Source: Pseudomonas grandcourensis (GTDB taxonomy: Bacteria; Pseudomonadota; Gammaproteobacteria; Pseudomonadales; Pseudomonadaceae). Taken from it: a DNA stretch of 64,000 nt. Within the stretch, counting starts at the first letter, position 1. Each line of letters opens with the position of its first letter. This document shows, one piece after another, positions 9,027-16,824 of this stretch. The position numbers and the translations under genes were made by a program. The DNA lies in assembly GCF_039909015.1 (NCBI RefSeq), contig NZ_CP150919.1, forward strand, positions 3,200,501-3,264,500, given 5' to 3'. The notes below the pieces were generated by a model, which saw nothing but the letters and a program-made list of their open reading frames with translations, was not told where the DNA came from and did not search any database.

Positions 9027-10442
9027 TCACTCTTCTTCCCTGAGTGCATGGATCCGCCCTGATTTTTCCGCAGCTATCAGCGCGGCATGATCTTTCGCAT
9101 TTTGATTGGCATAGGCGATGGAGAACTTGCCGATGGCCTGGTCGAAGGTGTCCAGCTTGCCCAGGTAGCCACTGATGAGCGCCGCATCTCCGGATTTGGC
9201 GTGGGCACGGGCGAGGGTATGGCCACACCACTCGGCGTACATTTTCATCCGTGCGGCGGAAACGCCTTCGATGGGCGCTGACATTTTCATGTCCCGCAAC
9301 TGGCGTACAAAGAAATGCCGGCCATTTTGCCCGCGTGTCCAGCCCAGGAAGATGTCGCTGGAGGACTGCATCAGCCGCTGCCCCGTGACGACACGCTGCC
9401 CCTGGTTCTCGTAGTCGCTGTTGCCTGCATAGGGTGCCAACACCGAAGGGCAGGCCTCCTTGAATTGCAGGAGCAAGGGGTGGTTTTCCGCGGAAAAGAA
9501 CAGTCCGACGAAACAATAGGTCCCCACGCTCCCGATCCCGACAGCTTTGACCGCAATGTCTTCGAGGCGGTAACGATCAAAGAGTACGCGTCGTTCATGG
9601 GGAAGCGATAAACGATAATCACGCAGGGCGATACGGACTCGCTGCTTGAAGCCCTTTTCATACACATGAAAGAGCAAGGGCGGCTGATCGATCAGTCGCC
9701 GCCGGCCACCCACTTCGCTGCTGATTTTGGGATAGAGGTAATCACCCAGACGCAACCTTGCCTTCGCGATCACTTGCTCGCGAATTTTCTTGATCTCGGC
9801 ATTGGGCGCCATATCGATGATCGTTTGAGCGTCCAGGCGGTCATACCAGACATCCAGCGGGCCCATTTTCGAAAATTTGCGCAGACCCTCGCGGTACGCG
9901 CCAGCGCATTTGACGGCAATGCACCGTGCCTCCTTATCGTTGAGTCGGTTATCCCGCGCGGCCACGGCAAAGCTGATCGCCAGGCGTTTGACGTCCCACT
10001 CCCAGGGGGCCGGGAGCGTTTCGTCGAAATCGTTGATGTCAAAAATCAGGTTGCGCTCAGGTGTCGCGAACAACCCGAAGTTCATCAGGTGGCAATCTCC
10101 GCAGGCCTGCACCTGGACGCCAGTGGTCGGGGTCGTGGCCAGGTCATGGGCCATCAAGCCTGCGGAGCCGCGTAAAAAGGTGAATGGACTGCGCAGCATG
10201 CGCCCGTAGCGCAGCGGCACCAGGTTGGGCAGTCGAAAGCGGTTGGACTCTTCGAGCAGTTCGATGGGGTCGCGGCGCTTTCCCGGTGGCTTCCATTCGG
10301 CGTGAGCCGAATGCGGCAGGCGTTCGCGCAGTTGCTCGCCTGCGAACAGACGCTCCTTGCGCGAGAGAAAGACCGAGTCGTCACCGGTGTCGTCCGACGG
10401 CTTTGCCAAGCCATCGGCAGATTTGCTTTTGCGGGGGGGCAT
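9027..10442 (-). CDS. DUF2252 domain protein
   Basis: 471 residues from ATG 10442, chosen because an AAAGGAG site lies 5 nt upstream; the longer TTG-started frame overlaps it. It has the DUF2252 hallmarks: GDCHLMNFG, DINDFDETLPAPWEWDVKRLA around residues 125-145, and a late AHAKSGDAA segment. These resemble aminoglycoside-phosphotransferase/kinase-like folds, in which the GDxHxxNF and DFDE motifs would be catalytic and metal-binding. No substrate is known. It is monocistronic, ending near the convergent trmK. Confidence 0.85.
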   Translation of the reverse strand: MPPRKSKSADGLAKPSDDTGDDSVFLSRKERLFAGEQLRERLPHSAHAEWKPPGKRRDPIELLEESNRFRLPNLVPLRYGRMLRSPFTFLRGSAGLMAHDLATTPTTGVQVQACGDCHLMNFGLFATPERNLIFDINDFDETLPAPWEWDVKRLAISFAVAARDNRLNDKEARCIAVKCAGAYREGLRKFSKMGPLDVWYDRLDAQTIIDMAPNAEIKKIREQVIAKARLRLGDYLYPKISSEVGGRRRLIDQPPLLFHVYEKGFKQRVRIALRDYRLSLPHERRVLFDRYRLEDIAVKAVGIGSVGTYCFVGLFFSAENHPLLLQFKEACPSVLAPYAGNSDYENQGQRVVTGQRLMQSSSDIFLGWTRGQNGRHFFVRQLRDMKMSAPIEGVSAARMKMYAEWCGHTLARAHAKSGDAALISGYLGKLDTFDQAIGKFSIAYANQNAKDHAALIAAEKSGRIHALREEE

Positions 10443-11174
10443 GTCCACTCCTTTGCTCAACGAAGTCTGACTCGCTCGGGCACAGGATCTGGTAATGCGA
10501 CTGTTCCATCAGCCCCCGGGGCGCGCGTGCACTGGCATCCTGGAAAGTGTCGAAGCTGTTTTTCAAGCGTAGCAGCTCCGATCCTGGATGTTGTATTGCC
10601 AGTACTGAATGTGCACTCGATTTGAAGTGGTTTGCGGATGACTGCAAGCGACTTGAACTTGCCGGAGACAGGCAGGAAATTGAACCACTCATCGGGTCTG
10701 GCGACGAAAGTTCAGCGAAATAGCGGTTTTTTTTTCGGCATACGGCCAGAAACGATTCAGCGGCGTAGCAATGCGGGTTTCAGCCAAAGAGGCAGGCGTC
10801 CCCAAGTGCTGGAAACAGTACCGTTTGTCGATGTTTCTGCTTAAAAAATGAACGATCGGGATATGCTGGGCTCTGATTTCCCAGCAGGCGGATCCTTAGT
10901 GGCCCGCTGCACTCACTAGAAAAATGGACGTATACCTCATCTGCATTGAATGGAATGCACATGGGGATTTTTTTTACCTGAGACCTGGAGTGATAGTATG
11001 CCGTCATCACTTACTCGCTGGGCGAGTCGCTCTCTCTTGTAATACCAAATTATTTAGTTGCTTCAATCTTTGCCAACTTGACCTTGCAGGTGCGAATAAA
11101 TAATTCGCATGCCTGGGGCATGGTCATTTTGCACTGCTGCTATAAGTGGAGATGTAAACTTGGATATTAATACA
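10443..11174. other. 730-bp intergenic region, structured, no gene recognised
   Basis: No convincing protein gene lies here. Visible structure includes a 7-bp stem TGCTGGG/CCCAGCA (10864-10886), a small GCATT/AATGC inverted repeat near 10949-10964 followed by a run of eight T residues (about 10970-10977), and AT-rich DNA directly before the membrane protein gene. The length and structure leave room for an untranslated leader or a small RNA, but nothing was matched to a known RNA family. Confidence 0.4.
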
Positions 11175-11825
11175 ATGATCGGCCTGATCGGCCAGAAAGA
11201 ATCCATGGAGTTTTTGCGTTTAGGTGTTGTGTACGTTCATCTGTTGGCATGCTGCGTCGCTATTGGCCTGGTGTTTGCCAGCGATGCGGCAATGGTAAAG
11301 GACTTGTTGAAAGGTCGCGTGTCGTCGGGGCACGATAATGAACATATGGCCAGTCTGCAGAAGTCTGTTGCCAATGCGTTGATATTCTTGTGGGTGACTG
11401 GCGCTGCGATTATAGGCATTGATTACCTGGATAAAGGCATGACCTATTTTGCCAATCCGAAACTTCAAGCCAAAGTTATTATTGTATTGTTGCTGACGTT
11501 CAACGGCATGTTGTTGCACCGCTATGTACTGCCTGCAATGTTGAAGGCCAGTTCGTTGCTTGATCTTAAGGTCAATGTACGAATGTTTGCCCTGTTCTCT
11601 GGCGCACTGTCGGGCGTGTCCTGGTTGTATGCCGCCATGCTGGGTGTCGGTCGACCGCTGGCCTGGAAGTATTCGCTCACCGAGTTGCTGATGGCTTATC
11701 CGGTGTTGATCGTGCTCGGCTTTGCGATGATGGTGGCGCTGACCGAGTGGGCGCGTAAACGCAACGAAGCAACTCCGGTTCAAGAGTCTTCGTGGCTGTT
11801 TGCGGGTATTCCTGCGCTGCGCTGA
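11175..11825 (+). CDS. Integral membrane protein, copy 1 of a three-copy family
   Basis: 216 residues from ATG 11175; this start aligns by length with copy 2 (34878), although a TTG at 11159 has a better-spaced GGAG. Five hydrophobic helices are predicted: VYVHLLACCVAIGLVF, NALIFLWVTGAAIIGI, KVIIVLLLTFNGMLLH, FALFSGALSGVSWLYAAMLG and VLIVLGFAMMVALTEW. Histidines sit in helices 1 and 3. The topology recalls DUF2214/CopD-type membrane proteins, but no family could be assigned. Copies 2 (34.2-34.9 kb) and 3 (right edge) are relatives. Two strong terminators follow, so it is transcribed alone. Confidence 0.75.
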   Translation: MIGLIGQKESMEFLRLGVVYVHLLACCVAIGLVFASDAAMVKDLLKGRVSSGHDNEHMASLQKSVANALIFLWVTGAAIIGIDYLDKGMTYFANPKLQAKVIIVLLLTFNGMLLHRYVLPAMLKASSLLDLKVNVRMFALFSGALSGVSWLYAAMLGVGRPLAWKYSLTELLMAYPVLIVLGFAMMVALTEWARKRNEATPVQESSWLFAGIPALR

Positions 11826-11846
11826 GCTGAAGAGAATCCGGGAAAG

Positions 11847-11862
11847 GACGGTTGAAACCGTC
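11847..11862 (+). repeat. Perfect small inverted repeat after copy 1
   Basis: GACGGTT/AACCGTC arms separated by 2 nt, directly downstream of the stop of the membrane protein gene. It is the first of three stem-loops in a row and may protect the mRNA end. Confidence 0.5.
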
Positions 11863-11881
11863 TGAACCGCTCAAACATCAG

Positions 11882-11908
11882 ACCCCCTCCTCGTGAGGGG
11901 GTTTTTTG
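11882..11908 (+). terminator. Rho-independent terminator
   Basis: Stem CCCCCTC/GAGGGGG with a short loop, followed by six T residues. It ends transcription of the membrane protein gene at 11175-11825. Confidence 0.85.
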
Positions 11909-11933
11909 TTCGTGTGGATATCAGAGTTCAAAG

Positions 11934-11962
11934 AAAACCGGCTCGAATGGCCGGTTTTTTTT
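11934..11962 (+). terminator. Second terminator, probably bidirectional
   Basis: AAAACCGG...CCGGTTTT stem with a T run after it and an A run before it, 26 bp past the first terminator. Confidence 0.75.
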
Positions 11963-12176
11963 CGTGTGAAATACGTCCATTTCATTTCAGCGCCAAAGCG
12001 TTGATCGTCGCGTGTGATAGCGATCCGAAGCCCGTAACCAAGGGCTCGAACGAAGAGACGGCCATCATCCTTTCGGCAAGGGGGGAGGGTAGCAGGGTTG
12101 ATCGCGCATCTACCGCTCATCGCCAAGGCATAAAATAGGCTTTGACATCATTGGGGCCTTGGTTGAGTATTCATCA

Positions 12177-12197
12177 ATCGCATGCGATCTAATCGAA
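12177..12197. promoter_or_regulatory. Operator-like repeat, upstream copy
   Basis: A perfect 12-bp palindrome ATCGCATGCGAT runs into GCGATCTAATCG. The stretch GCATGCGATxTAATCG recurs at the ohr promoter (12371-12388). It lies about 45 bp before a possible 31-codon ORF. An OhrR binding site is a reasonable guess, not shown. Confidence 0.45.
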
Positions 12198-12242
12198 AGC
12201 GATAGAAGATAGCGACAACCCCGACCGTTTGGAGATTCAGCC

Positions 12243-12338
12243 ATGAACACCGGAAGCAGCCGCACAATGTTTATCTCGACCGCTCACGCTTCCCATGGCC
12301 AAAACGGCAACAACTGGATCAATGCACACGCCAATTGA
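12243..12338 (+). CDS. Possible small peptide (31 aa) upstream of ohr
   Basis: ATG 12243 to TGA 12338, with a GGAG site about 8 nt before the start. The peptide begins MNTGSSRTMF and ends NNWINAHAN; it is rich in Asn, His, Ser and Gly, with no membrane segment. It lies between the two copies of the operator-like repeat, so it could be expressed from its own regulated promoter under peroxide stress, or act as a leader for ohr. No known family was recognised. A chance ORF of this length is quite possible. Confidence 0.35.
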   Translation: MNTGSSRTMFISTAHASHGQNGNNWINAHAN

Positions 12339-12373
12339 TGAACGTTGTCTTTTTAATCGTCACAAATGACGCA

Positions 12374-12388
12374 TGCGATGTAATCGCA
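12374..12388. promoter_or_regulatory. Operator-like dyad in the ohr promoter
   Basis: TGCGAT-GTA-ATCGCA is a perfect dyad. A TATAAAA-like -10 element follows at about 12393 and an AGGA site precedes the ohr ATG at 12417. The position is right for an OhrR operator blocking the ohr promoter. Confidence 0.5.
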
Positions 12389-12416
12389 CAAAATATAAAA
12401 TCCTGAGGAAGTCCCC

Positions 12417-12869
12417 ATGAGCAAGATCGAAAAAGTACTGGCCAGCGGCAAAACCCACACCACTCACAACAGCGCAGGCAACACTTCGCGCGGCCATAAC
12501 GGCAACCTCGACATCGTACTGTCGTCCCCTGGCAGCGACACACCGGCACACGTGCTCACTGCCGTCCAGCCACACCCGAAAGCCGAGCAACTGTTCGCCG
12601 GAGCGTGGTCGGCCTGCTATATCGCAGCGGTGGGGCTGGCCGCCCAGCAGATGAAAGTGACACTGCCGACCGACACGGCCGTCGACATTGAAGTCGATCT
12701 GGGCCAGACCGGCGCGGCTTACTTCCTCCAGGCCCGACTGACCCTGCGAGTGCCGGGGCTGGACCAAGGAGTGGCGACCGAGTTGGCCCACAACGCCGAT
12801 GCCATCTGCCCTTACTCCAAGGCCACGCGCGGCAACATTGACGTCGACATCAACGTCCTGACGGCATAA
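12417..12869 (+). CDS. ohr: Organic hydroperoxide resistance protein Ohr
   Basis: 150 residues, OsmC/Ohr family. The two redox cysteines are Cys67 (AGAWSACY) and Cys131 (AICPYSKATRGN), both in the Ohr subgroup context. Ohr is a cytoplasmic thiol peroxidase that reduces organic and fatty-acid hydroperoxides, using lipoylated proteins as reductant in studied members. Length is slightly above the usual 140. It is followed by a long hairpin and then by ohrR, the usual partner arrangement. Induction by organic peroxides through OhrR is expected from family knowledge. Confidence 0.92.
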   Translation: MSKIEKVLASGKTHTTHNSAGNTSRGHNGNLDIVLSSPGSDTPAHVLTAVQPHPKAEQLFAGAWSACYIAAVGLAAQQMKVTLPTDTAVDIEVDLGQTGAAYFLQARLTLRVPGLDQGVATELAHNADAICPYSKATRGNIDVDINVLTA

Positions 12870-12878
12870 CCCACTGCA

Positions 12879-12916
12879 CGACCGGTTCACCGGGAATATT
12901 CCCGGTGAGCCGGTCG
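12879..12916 (+). terminator. Long hairpin between ohr and ohrR
   Basis: Near-perfect inverted repeat (CGACCGG...CCGGTCG outer stem, TCACCGGGAA inner arm). There is no strong T run, so it may attenuate or stabilise rather than fully terminate. Confidence 0.55.
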
Positions 12917-12996
12917 TCGGTGTTTATACGCACTTCCGATACCATCGCGTACGACGTATAGTTTCAGCCTCTCCAGATTGACCCAAGAGAACGCCC

Positions 12997-13455
12997 ATGA
13001 AAAACACCGACAAGACATCCGCCCTGGATCTCAAACTCTCCGAGTTCCTGTGTTTTGCGGTCTATTCCACCAATCTGGCCTTCGGCAAGGCCTACAAGTC
13101 GATGCTCGAACGGCTCGGCCTGACCTATACGCAATACATCACCCTGGTTGCGCTGTGGGAGGAAGACAAACAGACGGTTGGCAGCCTCGGCGAAAAGCTG
13201 TTTCTCGAATCCAATACCCTCACGCCGATCCTGAAGAAGCTGGAAGCGATGGGTTATCTGCTGCGCCAGCGCGACCCGGAAGACGAACGCCAGGTGCGGA
13301 TCAGTCTCACCAAAGAGGGGCGAACACTGCGTGAAGGCCTCACCGAAGACGGCTTCCCGCAAACCGGTCTTGATCCCGACGACTTCGTGCAAATGCAGAA
13401 GGCGATTGTGAAGTTGCGGGGCAGTCTTATCCGGTCGACCAAGGACAGAGAGTAA
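12997..13455 (+). CDS. ohrR: MarR-family peroxide sensor OhrR
   Basis: 152 residues. Cys19 in LSEFLCFAVYS is the reactive N-terminal cysteine that defines OhrR-type MarR proteins. The winged helix-turn-helix spans about residues 60-110 (TVGSLGEKLFLESNTLTPIL recognition region, then the DPEDERQVRISLT wing). In the family, oxidation of this Cys by organic peroxide releases the repressor from the ohr operator. It sits 127 bp after ohr, with a hairpin between. The pairing supports both assignments. Confidence 0.9.
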   Translation: MKNTDKTSALDLKLSEFLCFAVYSTNLAFGKAYKSMLERLGLTYTQYITLVALWEEDKQTVGSLGEKLFLESNTLTPILKKLEAMGYLLRQRDPEDERQVRISLTKEGRTLREGLTEDGFPQTGLDPDDFVQMQKAIVKLRGSLIRSTKDRE

Positions 13456-13518
13456 GTCGTACCCGGTAAAGTGAGCGGCCCCGGATTTGCGAAGTGCACT
13501 GCGTGCAGAAACCCTTCT

Positions 13519-14493
13519 TTATTCTGCAACCTGCAGAACCATCTTCACTTTGGCGTTGCCACTCTGCAGTAGATCGTGGGCTTTTGCTGCCTGTTCCAGT
13601 GGCAGAACTTCGATGCGTGGCGGATGGACCCGAGCGCTTGCCAGCAAGGCGGCGATTTTGGCCAAAGGCGCACCGCTGGGCATCTTGCTGTAGGTCACCG
13701 CGGTACGCATGCCACGTTGAGCCGCGCCAATGTGATCCGGGCCGGTATCTCCCTCGGCCAGCGTCAATATCGAGACCAGCATGCCTCCCGGCCGCAGCAG
13801 GTCCAGGCCGTCAGGCAAACTCCCGCACCCGACGCAATCGAGCACCAGGTCCACTCCGTCGCCGGACCACTGGCGGGTGGCGGCAAGAATATTCTGTGTG
13901 CGGTAGTCAATGCTCAGTTCACACCCCAGGGACTCGATGTAACTGCGATTGGTATCGCCACAGGTCGCTGCGACCTGCGCTCCAGCGTCTTTCGCGAACT
14001 GGATCGCGAAGTTGCCGACGGCACCTCCACCGCCGTGGATCAATACTCTTTGACCTTTTTCCAGGCCGCCATCCTCGAACAGCCCGGCCCAGGCTGCCAA
14101 GGCTGGCGTCGGCACCGCCGCTGCCTGAGCGAATTCGAGGTTATCGGGCATTTGCACCACCGACTCCTGGGAAACACAGACAAACTCGGCATAGGATCCC
14201 CACTTTCCAGCACCGACATCACTCTGGGCAAAAACCCGTGTGCCCTCGGGAAAGCCTGAAACCCCTTCACCGGTTTGCGCGACTGTCCCGGCCAGGTCGA
14301 AGCCCAGGATAAAAGGAAAGGTATAGGTGATGAAATGGCTGAGATAGCCTTGGCGACATTTCCAGTCCGCCGGATTGACACCTGCACAATGGACACGAAT
14401 CAATACTTCTCCCGGCCCTGGCTCGGGCCGCTGGATTCGGGACAGCTGCAAAACCTCGGAGCCTCCCAGGCGATCTATCACTACGGCGCGCAT
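13519..14493 (-). CDS. Zinc-independent quinone oxidoreductase-like (MDR) enzyme
   Basis: 324 residues from ATG 14493, the start of the conserved MRAVVIDRLGGSEVL; the open frame extends upstream without family similarity. N-terminal GroES-like fold (GVNPADWKCRQGYL), then a Rossmann NADPH site GGGGAVGNFAIQFAK around residue 150. The zinc ligands of alcohol dehydrogenases are absent, as in quinone oxidoreductases. The predicted role is NADPH-dependent reduction of quinones or enones. It is third in a probable minus-strand operon after the two small proteins at 15540-14562 (68-bp gap), so it may act on the same substrate. Confidence 0.8.
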   Translation of the reverse strand: MRAVVIDRLGGSEVLQLSRIQRPEPGPGEVLIRVHCAGVNPADWKCRQGYLSHFITYTFPFILGFDLAGTVAQTGEGVSGFPEGTRVFAQSDVGAGKWGSYAEFVCVSQESVVQMPDNLEFAQAAAVPTPALAAWAGLFEDGGLEKGQRVLIHGGGGAVGNFAIQFAKDAGAQVAATCGDTNRSYIESLGCELSIDYRTQNILAATRQWSGDGVDLVLDCVGCGSLPDGLDLLRPGGMLVSILTLAEGDTGPDHIGAAQRGMRTAVTYSKMPSGAPLAKIAALLASARVHPPRIEVLPLEQAAKAHDLLQSGNAKVKMVLQVAE

Positions 14494-14561
14494 CGTTGTA
14501 CCTCTGTCTGGAGTCGTTTTATAAAAAAGGGTTGTGGGGCCGCGACGTTGCGATGCCCCAG

Positions 14562-15206
14562 TCATTGCAATGCCTTTCTATTAACAGGCAGCGTCAGGAG
14601 GCTGGTTGTCTGTGCGCAGAAAGCATGGGCAATGGCCTCCACGGTCCATTCGGGAAACTCCGGATCGAACCAGCGATCGACCCAGGCCCAATGGAACGGA
14701 TGGGTCAGGTATTCACCCAGCAGCCCCTCCATGCTGGCGAACTCCTGCTGCCAGACGTGCGTCCAGGTGCTATCCGAGCAAACGCGGCTCAACTGCCAGT
14801 TACCGATGCTCGCGATGTACGCCGGCATGTGCAGCAGGTCGCGTTCCAGCGCTGCGACAAGTGCCGGGTCCTGCTCCGGGCGGACGCGCAGCAACAGAGT
14901 GCGCCAGATACCGTTTTCCAGGCCCACCGCACGCTGACCACCTCCGATCCGCTGGTACGCCAAGCGGTCGACGCGCGCAAGGGCGGGCAATCGCGCCAGG
15001 CTGTCGGCGGTGTTGGCTTGGTACGCGTCGCTGACAAAGGACAAGTCCAGAGTGAAGTCGCCTGCGCCCCAGCTGCCTTCAAGGTTGCGTCCCAGATGGA
15101 AATGGCCGAGACCAGGCAGGTTTTTCAGGTGTTGCTGCAGATCATCCTGCAGCGCCTCGTGCACGACACCGGGGTTGAGGTAAAGCTGTACGGTCTCATT
15201 CCACAT
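14562..15206 (-). CDS. Dabb-like alpha/beta-barrel protein
   Basis: 214 residues from ATG 15206; this ATG lies 11 bp inside the end of the upstream gene, a translational-coupling arrangement. The upstream part of the longer frame is a shadow of that gene. The first 100 residues (MWNETVQLYLNPGVVHEALQ, LPGLGHFHLGRNLEG, FTLDLSFVSDA) fit a dimeric alpha+beta barrel of the stress-responsive A/B type; a second such unit follows (NGIWRTLLLRVRPEQDPALV). Its enzymatic role is unknown. The neighbourhood (oxidoreductase, RND, DUF1302/1329) suggests catabolism of a hydrophobic compound. Confidence 0.5.
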   Translation of the reverse strand: MWNETVQLYLNPGVVHEALQDDLQQHLKNLPGLGHFHLGRNLEGSWGAGDFTLDLSFVSDAYQANTADSLARLPALARVDRLAYQRIGGGQRAVGLENGIWRTLLLRVRPEQDPALVAALERDLLHMPAYIASIGNWQLSRVCSDSTWTHVWQQEFASMEGLLGEYLTHPFHWAWVDRWFDPEFPEWTVEAIAHAFCAQTTSLLTLPVNRKALQ

Positions 15207-15540
15207 GCTGCGCCACCTCGGGTATGGCCAACGGTTGACTGGCATCGCCCAACACATGCCGCTTTCGATGCTCGCTGAGTTTGTCCACGGCGGCCCAGAA
15301 CGCCAGCACTTCGGCGCCTGCCCCCAGGCGCATGCCGTAGTAGCCCCAAACGTCGGGCACTTGCCACAGCAACCAGAGCCGGTTGCGCTCGCCAGGCACG
15401 GCAACAGGTGGCGAGACCCAGCGCTGCAGCAACGTCAGCCCGCGAGGGCCTGCAGTGGGCAGGTAGCGCTGGTCCAGCAAGGTCAGCAATGCGGGCAGGT
15501 GTTCGGCGTCGAGGAGGATTTCGTCGAGTATCCGGATCAT
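15196..15540 (-). CDS. Small NIPSNAP-like protein
   Basis: 114 residues, starting at ATG 15540 with an AGGCAAG site. MIRILDEILLDAEHLPALLT and a LLWQVPDVWGYYGMR strand suggest a single dimeric alpha+beta barrel of NIPSNAP/Dabb style. The last codons overlap the next gene by 11 bp, so the two are probably made together and may form a complex. No catalytic residues could be assigned. Confidence 0.5.
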   Translation of the reverse strand: MIRILDEILLDAEHLPALLTLLDQRYLPTAGPRGLTLLQRWVSPPVAVPGERNRLWLLWQVPDVWGYYGMRLGAGAEVLAFWAAVDKLSEHRKRHVLGDASQPLAIPEVAQHVE

Positions 15541-15725
15541 GGCTTGCCTGTGCTGTGATCAGGCGTCAGGCTGAGATGGCCCGGCAAACGGGTGATGGCG
15601 AAAGTCATTCTTTGAGCGCTCCGATGATTCGTTTGGGTCGGACGCCATTAATCCACACACTTTTTTGCAGCACCGTCACCGGATCAATCAGTAATCGCTA
15701 CTACACCGATCAATATGAGAGTTGG

Positions 15726-16736
15726 ATGATGGTTTTCCGATCAGCGCATGCCGTTCATGTACCCCATGGGCTCAGCACCCGACTGCTTGACGAATTGCAG
15801 CGCAATAGCCTGCCCGGAGCGAGCAAGCGCGGGGCCGAGCGGACGCTTTCGGCCGACGGTTTCGTGAAACTGTTTCGCGAGGCCATCGAGCAGCTGGAAG
15901 CCCAGGTGGCAAAGGGCGAGAGCCATCCTCCGATGCGCAAGCAGGAAGTGGACCTGATGTGCCGCTGCCTGCTCAGTTGCGGCACCCTCGGCGAGGCCAT
16001 CGAATGCGCCGGCGAATTCTGTGCGATGTTGCTGCCCCGTGCCGGCAAGCTGAGCCTGGAGCGGCGCGGCGAAAAGGCTGTGTTTCACATGGACTCGCTG
16101 CGCCGCACACGCAGCTCCGCCGCCTGCCTGGTCGACCTGACCGGGCTGTTCTGCTACTTGCAGTTGTTCGCCTGGTTGACCGGCAACACCCTGCAGGTGG
16201 ACAGCGTGTTCCTGGCCCATCCCAAGCGAGAAGACGCCATGCCCTTTCTCGGCCTGTTCGACGCGCCGGTCGCGGTCGGCAAGCGCACCTACGGCTTCAG
16301 CTTCGAGGCCAGCCTGCTCACGCGGCGGGTGATCCGCCAACCAGTGGAACTGGGTGCGTTCCTGGTGGATTTTCCCTTTCGCCTGGTCGGTGCCGCACCC
16401 AGCGTGGTGTCTGTGACGCAACAGGTTCGCGGGTTTCTCGAGGCGGCGCTGAGCCACGCGCAGGAACTGCCGACCCTGGGCGCGATCGCCACGGCGCTGG
16501 GCTTCAGCGAGCCGACCTTGCGCCGGCACCTGGCTGCCGAAGGTGTCAGCTACCAGCAGTTGCGCCGGCTGTGTCTGTGCGAGACGGCACAGCGCTGCCT
16601 GCGCGACACCGACTGGACCATCAATCGGATCGCAGATCATCTTGGTTTCAGCAGCGAGGCGGCGTTTCGCCGCGCGTTCCAGGATTGGACCGGACTAGCC
16701 CCCAGCCGTTATCGCGCGAATACCAACAGCGCCTAG
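15726..16736 (+). CDS. AraC-family regulator with arabinose-binding-like N-domain
   Basis: 336 residues from the double ATG at 15726. The N-terminal 200 residues match the sensor domain seen in OruR/ArgR-like AraC proteins (LMCRCLLSCGTLGEAIECAGEFC). The C-terminal DNA-binding domain includes LGAIATALGFSEPTLRRHLA and INRIADHLGFSSEAAFRRAFQ. It is divergent from the small barrel-protein operon and just upstream of the YCF48-RND-DUF1302-DUF1329-SDR run. It is therefore the likely regulator of both arms. Confidence 0.88.
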   Translation: MMVFRSAHAVHVPHGLSTRLLDELQRNSLPGASKRGAERTLSADGFVKLFREAIEQLEAQVAKGESHPPMRKQEVDLMCRCLLSCGTLGEAIECAGEFCAMLLPRAGKLSLERRGEKAVFHMDSLRRTRSSAACLVDLTGLFCYLQLFAWLTGNTLQVDSVFLAHPKREDAMPFLGLFDAPVAVGKRTYGFSFEASLLTRRVIRQPVELGAFLVDFPFRLVGAAPSVVSVTQQVRGFLEAALSHAQELPTLGAIATALGFSEPTLRRHLAAEGVSYQQLRRLCLCETAQRCLRDTDWTINRIADHLGFSSEAAFRRAFQDWTGLAPSRYRANTNSA

Positions 16737-16824
16737 CCGAAGCTATCGTCTAAATGGACGATGGCTGCCCCTGCGCGGCGCGGCTCTACTGGTGTCAATC
16801 GAACAGGCATCAGGAGCAGCAGGT

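Noticed and set aside
11878..12126. 82-codon minus-strand frame between the terminators and ohr
   Set aside because: It overlaps two terminator hairpins and lacks a ribosome site and family similarity.
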